Part shown: one piece after another, positions 1 through 6,306 of the stretch
How positions within the stretch are numbered: position 1 is the first letter of the stretch
Layout: each line of letters starts with the position of its first letter
Assembly: GCA_017881985.1 (NCBI GenBank)
Contig: JADGQH010000073.1
Coordinates: 1-12,401, forward strand
Direction of reading: 5' to 3'
Source: Chloroflexota bacterium
GTDB lineage: Bacteria; Chloroflexota; Limnocylindria; Limnocylindrales; CSP1-4
DNA: 12,401 nucleotides
The notes under the pieces: model-generated
What the model saw: the letters and a program-made list of their open reading frames with translations, nothing else
The model's database searches: none
Told to the model about the DNA's origin: nothing
Translations under genes and position numbers: made by a program

Positions 1-1221
1 GTTCGCGCCGAGCCGATGATCCTGGCCGGCGTCCGCGATGCTCGCGCGAAGGATGTCCGCGTGCACGTTGACGGCACGGATGACACCGAGGAGGAACGCC
101 AGGAACTGGGCGTTGGCATGCGGGTTGTTGCCCGGGTCCAGGAGGTTCTCGCCCTCGTCCGTGGCCATCGACCAGTTGTTGTGCTTGCCCGAGCCGTTGA
201 TGCCCGCGAACGGCTTCTCGTGGATCAGGAGCATGAGCCCGTGCTGCGCGGCGAGCCGCCGCATCGTGCTCATCACGATCATGTTGTGGTCGGAGCCGAC
301 CGAGGTGGGCTCGTACACGGGCGCCATCTCGAACTGGCCCGGAGCCACCTCGTTGTGGCGCGTCTTGGACGGGATGCCCAGGCGCCACAGCTCGCGGTCG
401 AGATCCATCATGAACGCGAGGATCCGCTCGCGGATGGGGCCGAAGTACTGGTCCTCGAGCTCCTGGCCCTTGGGCGACGGGGCGCCGAACAGCGTGCGGC
501 CGGTCAGCAGCAGGTCGGGGCGCTGCTCCGCCAAGCGGCGGTCGACCAGGAAGTACTCCTGCTCCGGGCCGATGTTGGTGAACACGCGGGTGGCCGCGGT
601 GTTGCCGAACCAGCGCAGGATCCGGAGGGCCTGCTTGCCCAGCGCCTCCTGCGAGCGGAGCATCGGGATCTTGTGGTCGAGCGCCTCGCCCGTGAACGAG
701 ACGTAGGCCGTCGGGATGGTGAGCGTGACGCCGTTCGGCTCGACCTGGAGGAAGATCGGGCTCGTGACGTCCCACGCCGTGTAGCCGCGCGCCTCGAACG
801 TGTTGCGGATGCCGCCCGACGGGAACGACGACGCGTCCGGCTCGCCCTGGAGCAGGTTCTTGCCGGAGAACTCGGCGATCGTCGCGCCCTCGCCCATCGG
901 GCTCAGGAACGAGTCGTGCTTCTCGGCCGTGGAGCCGGTCATCGGCACGAACCAGTGCGTGTAGTGGGTTGCCCCGTGGAAGAGCGCCCATTCCTTGACG
1001 CCATGCGCGACCGCGTCGGCGATCACGGAGTCGAAGGGCTCGAGGCCGTCGATCGTGCGGCGCAGCCGCCGCAGGATCGGCTTGGGCAGGTACTGGCGCT
1101 GGGCGACCTCGTCGAACACGTAGCTGCCGTAGATCTCCTCGCCGGCGTGCTCGAGGTAGTCCTGGGTGGAGGCGACCCGGTGGTTGGAGATCGCCTCGAT
1201 GGCCGTGGTTCGAGCGGTCAT
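1..1221 (-). CDS. glnN: Glutamine synthetase type III (GlnN), C-terminal part outside the window
   Basis: Catalyses ATP-dependent condensation of glutamate and ammonia to glutamine in the cytoplasm, the entry step of nitrogen assimilation. The visible 407 residues carry type III hallmarks: GATHYTHWF (83-91), TAEKHDSF (98-105), the GPEQEYFLVD active-site strand (218-227), TRHNEVAPGQFEMAPVYE (287-304) and the glycine-rich ATP-loop HEKPFAGINGSGKHNNWS (334-351). The frame is open to the window edge and stops at DHRLGAN, just before the expected EAPPAI motif. Type III enzymes are about 700 residues, so roughly 40 percent is missing. The ATG at 1221 is preceded by AGGAG (1226-1230, spacer 4). The frame stays open upstream to an ATG at 1347, but that extension is Arg/Pro-rich and unlike the family, so I reject it. 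It is co-directional with resB, 277 nt downstream of it. Type III rather than type I/II identity is secure from motifs. Confidence 0.97.
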   Translation of the reverse strand, partial: MTARTTAIEAISNHRVASTQDYLEHAGEEIYGSYVFDEVAQRQYLPKPILRRLRRTIDGLEPFDSVIADAVAHGVKEWALFHGATHYTHWFVPMTGSTAEKHDSFLSPMGEGATIAEFSGKNLLQGEPDASSFPSGGIRNTFEARGYTAWDVTSPIFLQVEPNGVTLTIPTAYVSFTGEALDHKIPMLRSQEALGKQALRILRWFGNTAATRVFTNIGPEQEYFLVDRRLAEQRPDLLLTGRTLFGAPSPKGQELEDQYFGPIRERILAFMMDLDRELWRLGIPSKTRHNEVAPGQFEMAPVYEPTSVGSDHNMIVMSTMRRLAAQHGLMLLIHEKPFAGINGSGKHNNWSMATDEGENLLDPGNNPHANAQFLAFLLGVIRAVNVHADILRASIADAGQDHRLGAN

Positions 1222-1289
1222 GTGACTCCTACAGGTTGTTGGGCGCGTGGTCCGCCTGCCTGGGACCGGACCGGCGCGTGGCTCCCTTG

Positions 1290-1336
1290 GGCGACGCCTC
1301 GGCGACGCCCTCGGGCGACGCGTCAGCGATGTCCTC
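1290..1336. repeat. Degenerate 12-nt tandem repeat in the glnN leader
   Basis: Four successive imperfect copies of a unit close to GGCGACGCCCTC are visible, beginning at about 1290, 1301, 1313 and 1325. The first copy is one base short and the last has diverged (AGCGATGTCCTC). The array lies between the candidate glnN promoter and the glnN start, so it would be in the untranslated leader. It may be simple low-complexity GC-rich DNA or a structured RNA element. Confidence 0.5.
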
Positions 1337-1387
1337 GGGCTGCGCATGATCGGAACGCGAGGGGACGCATCCGGGATCGAGGGGAAG

Positions 1388-1416
1388 AAACTACCCCACC
1401 GCGCTGGGCAGTCCAA
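1388..1416 (-). promoter_or_regulatory. Candidate glnN promoter
   Basis: On the minus strand TTGGAC (1411-1416) is followed after exactly 17 nt by TAGTTT (1388-1393). Each matches the sigma-70 consensus at three positions. The -10 lies inside an imperfect palindrome (1381-1397; GGGG at one end, CCCC at the other) that could bind a regulator. Transcription would begin near 1381, giving a leader of about 160 nt to the glnN ATG. Hexamer matching in GC-rich DNA is weak evidence. The rest of the 1222-1498 gap holds no other gene I can support and no clear terminator after resB. Confidence 0.3.
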
Positions 1417-1498
1417 GGCCTCGGGTCGCGGAGTCTCCGAAATGTCCCGCAAATGAAACGTATCCGCGGCTGTATCTACACGCTTGAGCGGCCACGGG

Positions 1499-2956
1499 TC
1501 AGCCGGCGGGACGCCGCCGCGCGACGAGGTCCGTGAGAAGTGCCCCGAACTCGCGTCGCAGGTCCACGTACCGGTCCGCATGCGCGGCCAGGCGAACCTC
1601 GCCCGCCGGCGCGATGCGTGCCCAGACGCGCCGACGCGGGAAGTAGAACGTGATCGCCAGCCCCAGGATCAGGAGAAGGAAGCTGATCCAGACGATCGGC
1701 GCGCCGGGATCGCGACGGGCGACGATCCCCGAGTAGGCGGAGATCGCGTCGACCGTGACGGTGAAGTCGACGTTGTCAGGCGCGGCAGAGTCGCCCGGAC
1801 CCGCGAGCCCCTGGAACAGGGTCTGGTACGCGGTGGGGTTGCCGGCGGCGTCGGTGGCGGTGGGCCGCACCGCGACCACGAAGAGCGGCGTCGGGGTGCC
1901 GGCCTTCGCCATCACCAGCTGGACGACGGCGTCGCGGCCGGGCACGACAAGCTGCCCGGTCGGAAGCCCACCGGCAGAGGAATCGAGCGGAACCGGTCCC
2001 GACCACAGGAGGCTGCCGCCGCGCGCCCGGATCGTCAGGTCGATGGCCGGCCCGAAGAAGTTCTGGTGGAACGTGTACCCCCCCGCGCTCAGCGGATCGT
2101 TGACCCGGATGGTCTTCCGCGCGATCTCGCGCCCGTCCTGGTAGACGGCGAGGTCGGTCGCGAAGTCGGTGAACCGGCCGCTGGCGTCCTGCGGCGCCTG
2201 GAAGGCAAGGTTCTTGACGCTCACGAGGCCCGATGTCCCGATGCTCTCGATGGGAATGGCCTGCCCGATCGGGAGGAGGAGCCCGGACTCGAAGCCGAAC
2301 CGGCTCGTCACGGCCGCGGCAAGCAGGAAGCCCACGAGCCCCGCGTGGCTGATGAGCGTCGCCATCTTCACGTACTGGTGGCGGTCGCCGTAGAGGTAGC
2401 GCGTCCCGTCCGCCGCCGACTCCTCCCGGATGCGGAACCGGGCGCGTCGCAGCCCCGCCCGGACGTCATCGGCCGCGAGACCCTCCGCGATCACGGCGCG
2501 GTCGGGCACGCCCGGGTCGTAGAAGGCGTCCGGCTGGCGGACGCGGACGTGGCGCGACTGTCGCCAGAGGCGCGGCGTCCGGTCCAGGGTGCAGACGACG
2601 ATGGAGACGACGAGCAGGGCCAGCAGGAGCGTGAACCACCACGCGCTGAAGACGCGGAAGAGCTGGAGCCGTTCGAGGAACGAGACGGTACCGGCCCCGA
2701 GCGACGGCTCGAGGCGTGCCCGGATCCTGTCCATCTGCTCGACGTAGTCGGCCGCGCTGCGGGCGGCGATCGAGGGGAGCTGGGGCAGGATGATCCCGAC
2801 CACGCCGGAAAGCGCGATCGCCACGATCTGGACGACCGCGAAGCGCACGGAGGTGAGGAGGCCATAGACGCCACGCCCGAGGCTCGCGACCGGGTTCGTC
2901 GGCCGGCGCGCGAGGATCGCCGGGGCGCCGTCCGGCAGGGCGCGCGTCGTGGCCAC
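1499..2956 (-). CDS. resB: Cytochrome c biogenesis protein ResB (Ccs1)
   Basis: Membrane component of the System II cytochrome c maturation machinery, which with ResC/CcsA delivers haem and attaches it to apocytochrome c outside the membrane. The 485-residue protein shows four membrane segments at about 37-58, 105-124, 198-217 and 419-439, with a large extracytoplasmic domain between the third and fourth. Family landmarks are the TSVRFAVV start of TM1, a histidine in TM3 (H204), the VNDPLSAGGYTFHQ motif (285-298) and the WISFLLLILGLAITFYFPRRRVW ending segment (from 423). No ResC/CcsA gene is in the window. The GTG start at 2956 has no visible Shine-Dalgarno of its own. It lies 3 nt after the TGA of the small upstream ORF, which suggests translational coupling. 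There is no better in-frame start before TM1. Confidence 0.93.
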   Translation of the reverse strand: MATTRALPDGAPAILARRPTNPVASLGRGVYGLLTSVRFAVVQIVAIALSGVVGIILPQLPSIAARSAADYVEQMDRIRARLEPSLGAGTVSFLERLQLFRVFSAWWFTLLLALLVVSIVVCTLDRTPRLWRQSRHVRVRQPDAFYDPGVPDRAVIAEGLAADDVRAGLRRARFRIREESAADGTRYLYGDRHQYVKMATLISHAGLVGFLLAAAVTSRFGFESGLLLPIGQAIPIESIGTSGLVSVKNLAFQAPQDASGRFTDFATDLAVYQDGREIARKTIRVNDPLSAGGYTFHQNFFGPAIDLTIRARGGSLLWSGPVPLDSSAGGLPTGQLVVPGRDAVVQLVMAKAGTPTPLFVVAVRPTATDAAGNPTAYQTLFQGLAGPGDSAAPDNVDFTVTVDAISAYSGIVARRDPGAPIVWISFLLLILGLAITFYFPRRRVWARIAPAGEVRLAAHADRYVDLRREFGALLTDLVARRRPAG

Positions 2957-2959
2957 GGG

Positions 2960-3118
2960 TCAGGCGGGCGCGGGGGTCAGTGGGGCGGCGCCGAATGCCA
3001 CCGCGGACGTGGCGCGGGCTGCATTGGTCTGGTAGACCGGGACCGACGAGGGCGGCTGATCCACGTGGGGAACCCGCGTCGCCGCCCGGATCGCGCGCGT
3101 CGTGAACTCGTCATCCAT
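2960..3118 (-). pseudogene. 52-residue ORF resembling the severed N-terminus of a Cys/Met-metabolism PLP enzyme
   Basis: The ORF starts at ATG 3118, with AGGA about 8 nt upstream on the minus strand, and ends with TGA 3 nt before the resB GTG. Its first 35 residues resemble the leader of Cys/Met-metabolism PLP enzymes (cystathionine gamma-synthase / O-acetylhomoserine sulfhydrylase family). The clearest parts are TTRAIRAATRVP (6-17) and SSVPVYQTN (24-32), where the family has TRAIHAG...PPIYQTS. After that the sequence becomes Ala/Pro-rich and ends. The PLP-binding lysine, the substrate arginine and the rest of a roughly 400-residue enzyme are absent, and neither the ORF nor resB continues the family. 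I read it as a gene remnant now placed as a short coupled ORF ahead of resB. It could instead be expressed as a short peptide. The family match is from memory. Confidence 0.55.
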
Positions 3119-3162
3119 CGCCGGATCCTACACCGACGCTCGACGGCGCCCGTCCCGCGAAG

Positions 3163-3182
3163 CCCGCGGACCCCGCGGACCC
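3163..3182. repeat. Two tandem copies of a 9-nt GC-rich unit
   Basis: CCCGCGGAC occurs at 3163-3171 and again at 3172-3180, followed by CC. Each copy contains the palindrome CCGCGG. It lies in the 68-nt gap between the diguanylate cyclase stop and the small ORF start. I see no intrinsic terminator there, so read-through from the cyclase gene into resB is possible. Confidence 0.55.
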
Positions 3183-3186
3183 GGCT

Positions 3187-4494
3187 TCAGCCCGCGCGGC
3201 CCATCTCCCGGCCGACGGGGACCGGCATGCGACGCTCGGCGCCCGGCGGTGCCGGGAGGATGACGGGCGTCATCTCGCCCGGTGCCGCGTACGGCCCCCC
3301 GATCCGGTTCTTGCCACGCTGCTTGGCCGCATACATGGCCTCGTCGACCGCATCGATCAGCTGGTCGAGGGTCCCCCCGTCGTCGGGCCATGCCACGAGC
3401 CCGATCGAGACGCTCACCTCGACCGGCCCGTCCCGTTCGATCGTGCGCATCGCGGCGACGCCCTGGCGGATCTTCTCGGCCACCACGAACGCGCCGGTCG
3501 GGTCCGTCTCGGGCAGGAGCACCACGTATTCGTCGCCCCCGAGGCGCGCGGAGGTGTCGATCCGGCGAACGCCGTCGCGGATGACGTCGGCAACGCCCGC
3601 GAGGACATGGTCCCCGGCGCGGTGCCCGTACGAGTCGTTGACCTCCTTGAGGTTGTCGAGATCGGCCATCAGGAGGCAGAAGCCACGCCCGTACCGCGTC
3701 CCTCGCTCGATCTCGTGCTCGATCGCGGCGATGATGTAGGCCCGGTTCGCGAGCCCGGTCAGCGCGTCCGTGGTCGACATGCGGACCGCGGCCAGGCGCG
3801 TGCGTCGCTGCTCGCGCGCGACGACCATCGCAACATAGGCGAGCAGGATGAGCGAGACGAGGTTGACGCCGACGACCGCGATCAGCCCGACGTCGGGACC
3901 ACCCGGCACGAGTTCGACCGCGATGGCGGCAAGGTAGCTCGCCGCGGCGAGCACGACCAGGATCACGGTCGCGGCCGGCGGCACGACCAGGGCCGCGCCG
4001 ACGACGATCAGCACGAAGGCAAAGAAGAACGGGCTCGCCCCCCCGCCCGTCAGCAGCACGATGAGCGTCACGAAGAAGATCGAGACGCCGCCCTCCACCA
4101 GGTACTTCGCGCGGCCAAGGGCACCGGCGGGCAGGAGGTCATGGGCAACCAGGACGAACAGGCCGGCAATGCCGAGGATCGCGTAGACGGCCCCCTGCCG
4201 GTCCGGCCAGAGGCCGCTCGTGGACACGAGGATCGCCGTGGAGAGGATCCACGCCCAGCCCGCGATCCGCACCACGCGGTCGTAGGCGGCGATCGGGACG
4301 CCGTCGCTGACGCCCGCACCCCCGTCGAGCGAGGTCAAGGTCCGGAAGTCGATCGAGGCGAGCGACGCGCCCGCGGCCGGGTGTCGTGCGCTCCACCGCC
4401 GGCGCTGGAGGAGGAGCGTCGCAAAGGCGGCGACCAACGCACCGTCCACGACGCCGACCGCGATCAGGCCCAGCACAAGGCCGGCGTTGGACAC
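3187..4494 (-). CDS. Membrane-bound GGDEF diguanylate cyclase
   Basis: Makes the second messenger c-di-GMP from two GTP. The 435-residue protein has an N-terminal membrane sensor module with about six to seven helices (roughly 3-29, 76-95, 103-124, 136-150, 153-172, 175-197, 204-226) and then a complete GGDEF domain (about 240-400). Catalytic features are present: DALTGLANR opening (243-251), MADLDNLKEVND with metal ligand D278, YGHRAGD (289-295), and the signature as GGDEY (319-323), an accepted active variant. An inhibitory I-site R-x-x-D (R310-D313) sits exactly five residues before the signature, predicting product feedback. No EAL or HD-GYP domain is attached. A TGGGASPFFF loop (149-158) resembles membrane sensor modules of some histidine kinases, but I cannot name the ligand. 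The GTG start at 4494 follows a strong AGAGGAG (4499-4505, spacer 4). The regulator gene at 4745 is divergent. Confidence 0.94.
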   Translation of the reverse strand: MSNAGLVLGLIAVGVVDGALVAAFATLLLQRRRWSARHPAAGASLASIDFRTLTSLDGGAGVSDGVPIAAYDRVVRIAGWAWILSTAILVSTSGLWPDRQGAVYAILGIAGLFVLVAHDLLPAGALGRAKYLVEGGVSIFFVTLIVLLTGGGASPFFFAFVLIVVGAALVVPPAATVILVVLAAASYLAAIAVELVPGGPDVGLIAVVGVNLVSLILLAYVAMVVAREQRRTRLAAVRMSTTDALTGLANRAYIIAAIEHEIERGTRYGRGFCLLMADLDNLKEVNDSYGHRAGDHVLAGVADVIRDGVRRIDTSARLGGDEYVVLLPETDPTGAFVVAEKIRQGVAAMRTIERDGPVEVSVSIGLVAWPDDGGTLDQLIDAVDEAMYAAKQRGKNRIGGPYAAPGEMTPVILPAPPGAERRMPVPVGREMGRAG

Positions 4495-4554
4495 GCTGCT
4501 CCTCTGTCGGGCGTTCGTCCCGGACGCGGTGGTGACGGAACGCCCTGTCGAAGC

Positions 4555-4560
4555 ATTCTA
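4555..4560 (-). promoter_or_regulatory. Candidate -10 element for the diguanylate cyclase gene
   Basis: TAGAAT on the minus strand matches the sigma-70 -10 consensus at five of six positions. It would place the transcript start near 4547, about 53 nt before the GTG. I find no convincing -35 at 16-18 nt. A partial match (TCGATC) lies at a 19-nt spacing. Confidence 0.35.
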
Positions 4561-4658
4561 TCCGCGGGCGGCCGTTTCCGATCGACCGCGTCGCATTCGC
4601 GCAACGCCGATTTCTCGCAGGCTGGCGTCTCAGCCGACGGGAATCCCGGCTCGGAGCA

Positions 4659-4688
4659 TTGCGGCCTCGGGCGACGGTCTGCTAGCGT
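4659..4688 (+). promoter_or_regulatory. Candidate promoter of the Lrp/AsnC-family gene
   Basis: TTGCGG (4659-4664) and TAGCGT (4683-4688) are separated by 18 nt on the plus strand. Each hexamer keeps the most conserved consensus positions (TTG; TA...T). The predicted start falls in the palindrome at 4689-4700. The supported elements in the 250-nt divergent gap 4495-4744 are this promoter, the opposing -10 at 4555-4560, the palindrome and ribosome binding sites. Confidence 0.35.
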
Positions 4689-4700
4689 CCCTCGCGAGGG
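4689..4700. promoter_or_regulatory. Perfect 12-bp palindrome at the predicted regulator start site
   Basis: CCCTCGCGAGGG is its own reverse complement. It directly follows the candidate -10 of the Lrp-family gene and lies 45 nt before its ATG. A bound protein would block initiation, so autoregulation is a reasonable inference. Known Lrp sites are usually more AT-rich, so another regulator or chance is possible. Confidence 0.35.
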
Positions 4701-4744
4701 GGCGGCGCACGCCCCACGCCCATGCCCCCGGAGGTTGCCCGCCG

Positions 4745-5248
4745 ATGTCGCAGCAGGCACAGCCGCGGGTGCGCACGGGCGAGGTGCGGAGCCCGGCAGT
4801 GGAGATCTCGGAGCTCGACAAGCGGATCATCGAGCACCTCCAGCAGGACGGCCGGCGCCCCTTCACCCAGATCGCGACGGCCCTTGGCGTCTCGGAAGCG
4901 ACGGTGCGTGCGCGCACCAATCGCCTCGTCGAGCGCGACATCCTCCAGATCGTCGGGGTCACGGACCCGCTGAAGCTCGGCTTTCAGCAGCAGGCGATGA
5001 TCGGCGTGCGCTGCGAGGCCTCGGAGCTCCTCGAGGCCGCCGACGTGATCAACGCGTTCCCCGAGGTCGACTACCTCGTCGTCACCGCAGGGTCCTACGA
5101 CCTGCTCGTCGAGGTCGTCTGCGAGGACAACGAGGCGCTCCTCGCATTCCTGACCGAGAAGCTGCGCCGCGTGCCCGGCGTCCGCGAGACGGAGACGTTC
5201 GTCTACCTGCGGATGCTCAAGCAGGTCTACTCCTGGGGGACGCGCTAG
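4745..5248 (+). CDS. Lrp/AsnC-family transcriptional regulator
   Basis: DNA-binding regulator of the feast/famine family, normally a dimer or octamer whose C-terminal RAM domain binds an amino acid. The 167-residue product has about 20 extra N-terminal residues, then an AsnC-type winged helix-turn-helix (about 21-75) with FTQIATALGVSEATVRARTNRLVE (40-63), then the RAM domain (about 84-157) containing VTAGSYDLLVEVVCED (113-128), the typical ligand-pocket region. I chose ATG 4745 because GGAGG (4730-4734) precedes it by 10 nt and the length fits the family. The frame is open further upstream, but that would add non-family sequence. Its TAG overlaps the TAG of the convergent oppF-like gene in a shared CTAG. 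Its position beside a peptide importer suggests control of amino-acid or peptide uptake. The effector cannot be read from the sequence. Confidence 0.94.
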   Translation: MSQQAQPRVRTGEVRSPAVEISELDKRIIEHLQQDGRRPFTQIATALGVSEATVRARTNRLVERDILQIVGVTDPLKLGFQQQAMIGVRCEASELLEAADVINAFPEVDYLVVTAGSYDLLVEVVCEDNEALLAFLTEKLRRVPGVRETETFVYLRMLKQVYSWGTR

Positions 5249-6306
5249 CCCGTCGCGGGCGCCCGGCCGAGGACCGGCAGCGGGCGGCCTCCCTCGGCCA
5301 GCCAGCAGGCGGCGGCGTGGCCGTTGCCCATGTCGAAGAGGGGCGGCTCCGCGACGCGGCACTTCTCCAGGATCCCGGCGCGTTCCGCCCACGGGCAGCG
5401 CGGGTGGAATCGGCAGCCCGTCGGGATCGCGGCGGCGCTCGGCGTCTCGCCGGCCAGGATGTGGCGCTTCGCCCGCTTGCCGGATTCCGGCGGCTCGGGG
5501 CTGGGCATGACCGAGACGAGCGCCTGCGTGTACGGGTTGCCCGGTTGGCGGATCACCTGCTCGGCCGTCCCGATCTCCACGATGCGACCGAGGTACATGA
5601 CCGCGATCCGGTCCGCAATGACCCAGGCGACAGAGAGATCGTGGGTGATGAACAGGTAGGTCAGCCCATGCTCGGTCCGAAGATCGAGCATGAGCTTGAG
5701 GATCTCGGTCCGGATCGAGACGTCGAGCATGGAGACCGGCTCGTCGGCCACCACGAGCTCCGGTCCGAGCACGAGCGCGCCCGCGATCACGACCCGCTGT
5801 CGCTGCCCACCTGACAGCTCGTGCGGGTAGCGGAACGCGAAGTCGGACGCCGGCCGCAGGCCCGCCGACTCCAATGCCTCGAGGACCCGCCGCTCGCGCT
5901 CGTCCGCCCGGGGCGCGATCCGCTGAACCTCGAGCGGCTCGGCCACGAAGTCGTGAATGGTCTGCTTGGGGTTCAGGGTCTCGTACGGGTCCTGGAAGAT
6001 GAGCTGCACGCGGCGCCGGAAGTCGCGGAGCGCCGAGCCGCCCCAGACGTCGGTCACGTCATCGCCGTCGAGGAGGACGCGCCCAGCGGTCGGGCGGGTC
6101 AGCTTGACGATCACCCGGCCGGTCGTGGTCTTGCCCGAGCCCGATTCACCGACGAGCCCCAGGACCTCGCCGCGCCGGATTGCGAGGTCGATGCCGTCGA
6201 CCGCACGGACCGCGCCGAAGCGTCGTCGGAGGATGGCGTCGGCGAAGCCGCCCCGGACCGGGAAATGGACCTCGAGGCCCTCGAGGCGGAGGATGTCGTC
6301 CGTCAT
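5245..6306 (-). CDS. Oligopeptide/dipeptide ABC transporter ATP-binding protein (OppF/DppF type)
   Basis: One of the two cytoplasmic ATPases that power the importer. The 353-residue protein has Walker A GESGSGKT (53-60), Q-loop Q105, signature LSGGQ (164-168), Walker B LVVADEP (184-190) and switch histidine H222. The OppF/DppF features are the fused PYETLNP region (107-113) and a C-terminal oligo_HPY domain with NPYTQALVSVMPSP (257-270). The tail has four cysteines (C298, C304, C316, C334) in the TGCRFHPRCPW arrangement seen in Opp/Dpp ATPases reported to hold a 4Fe-4S cluster. The ATG at 6306 overlaps the oppD-like stop by four bases (ATGA) and has GGAG 8 nt upstream (6315-6318). A longer in-frame reading to 7227 is only an open shadow of the upstream gene. 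Its end converges on the Lrp-family gene. The transported substrate is not determinable here. Confidence 0.94.
   Translation of the reverse strand: MTDDILRLEGLEVHFPVRGGFADAILRRRFGAVRAVDGIDLAIRRGEVLGLVGESGSGKTTTGRVIVKLTRPTAGRVLLDGDDVTDVWGGSALRDFRRRVQLIFQDPYETLNPKQTIHDFVAEPLEVQRIAPRADERERRVLEALESAGLRPASDFAFRYPHELSGGQRQRVVIAGALVLGPELVVADEPVSMLDVSIRTEILKLMLDLRTEHGLTYLFITHDLSVAWVIADRIAVMYLGRIVEIGTAEQVIRQPGNPYTQALVSVMPSPEPPESGKRAKRHILAGETPSAAAIPTGCRFHPRCPWAERAGILEKCRVAEPPLFDMGNGHAAACWLAEGGRPLPVLGRAPATG

Noticed and set aside
1222..1347. In-frame N-terminal extension of glutamine synthetase from ATG 1347
   Set aside because: The 42 extra residues are Arg/Pro-rich and unlike type III enzymes, and a good AGGAG marks ATG 1221.
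1234..1396. Minus-strand open frame with Ala-Ser-Pro-Glu repeats ending in TAG 10 nt before glnN
   Set aside because: The frame from the preceding stop has no ATG, GTG or TTG start. The peptide repeat is only the 12-nt DNA repeat read in one frame.
16..1536. 506-residue plus-strand open frame and other long plus-strand frames over glnN, resB and the transporter
   Set aside because: They are Arg/Ala/Val/Asp-rich antisense shadows of clear minus-strand genes in GC-rich DNA, with no domain and no ribosome binding site.
4487..4744. Longer N-terminus for the Lrp-family protein from ATG 4487
   Set aside because: It would add 86 residues with no family likeness, cross the candidate promoter and overlap the divergent gene. 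GGAGG supports ATG 4745.
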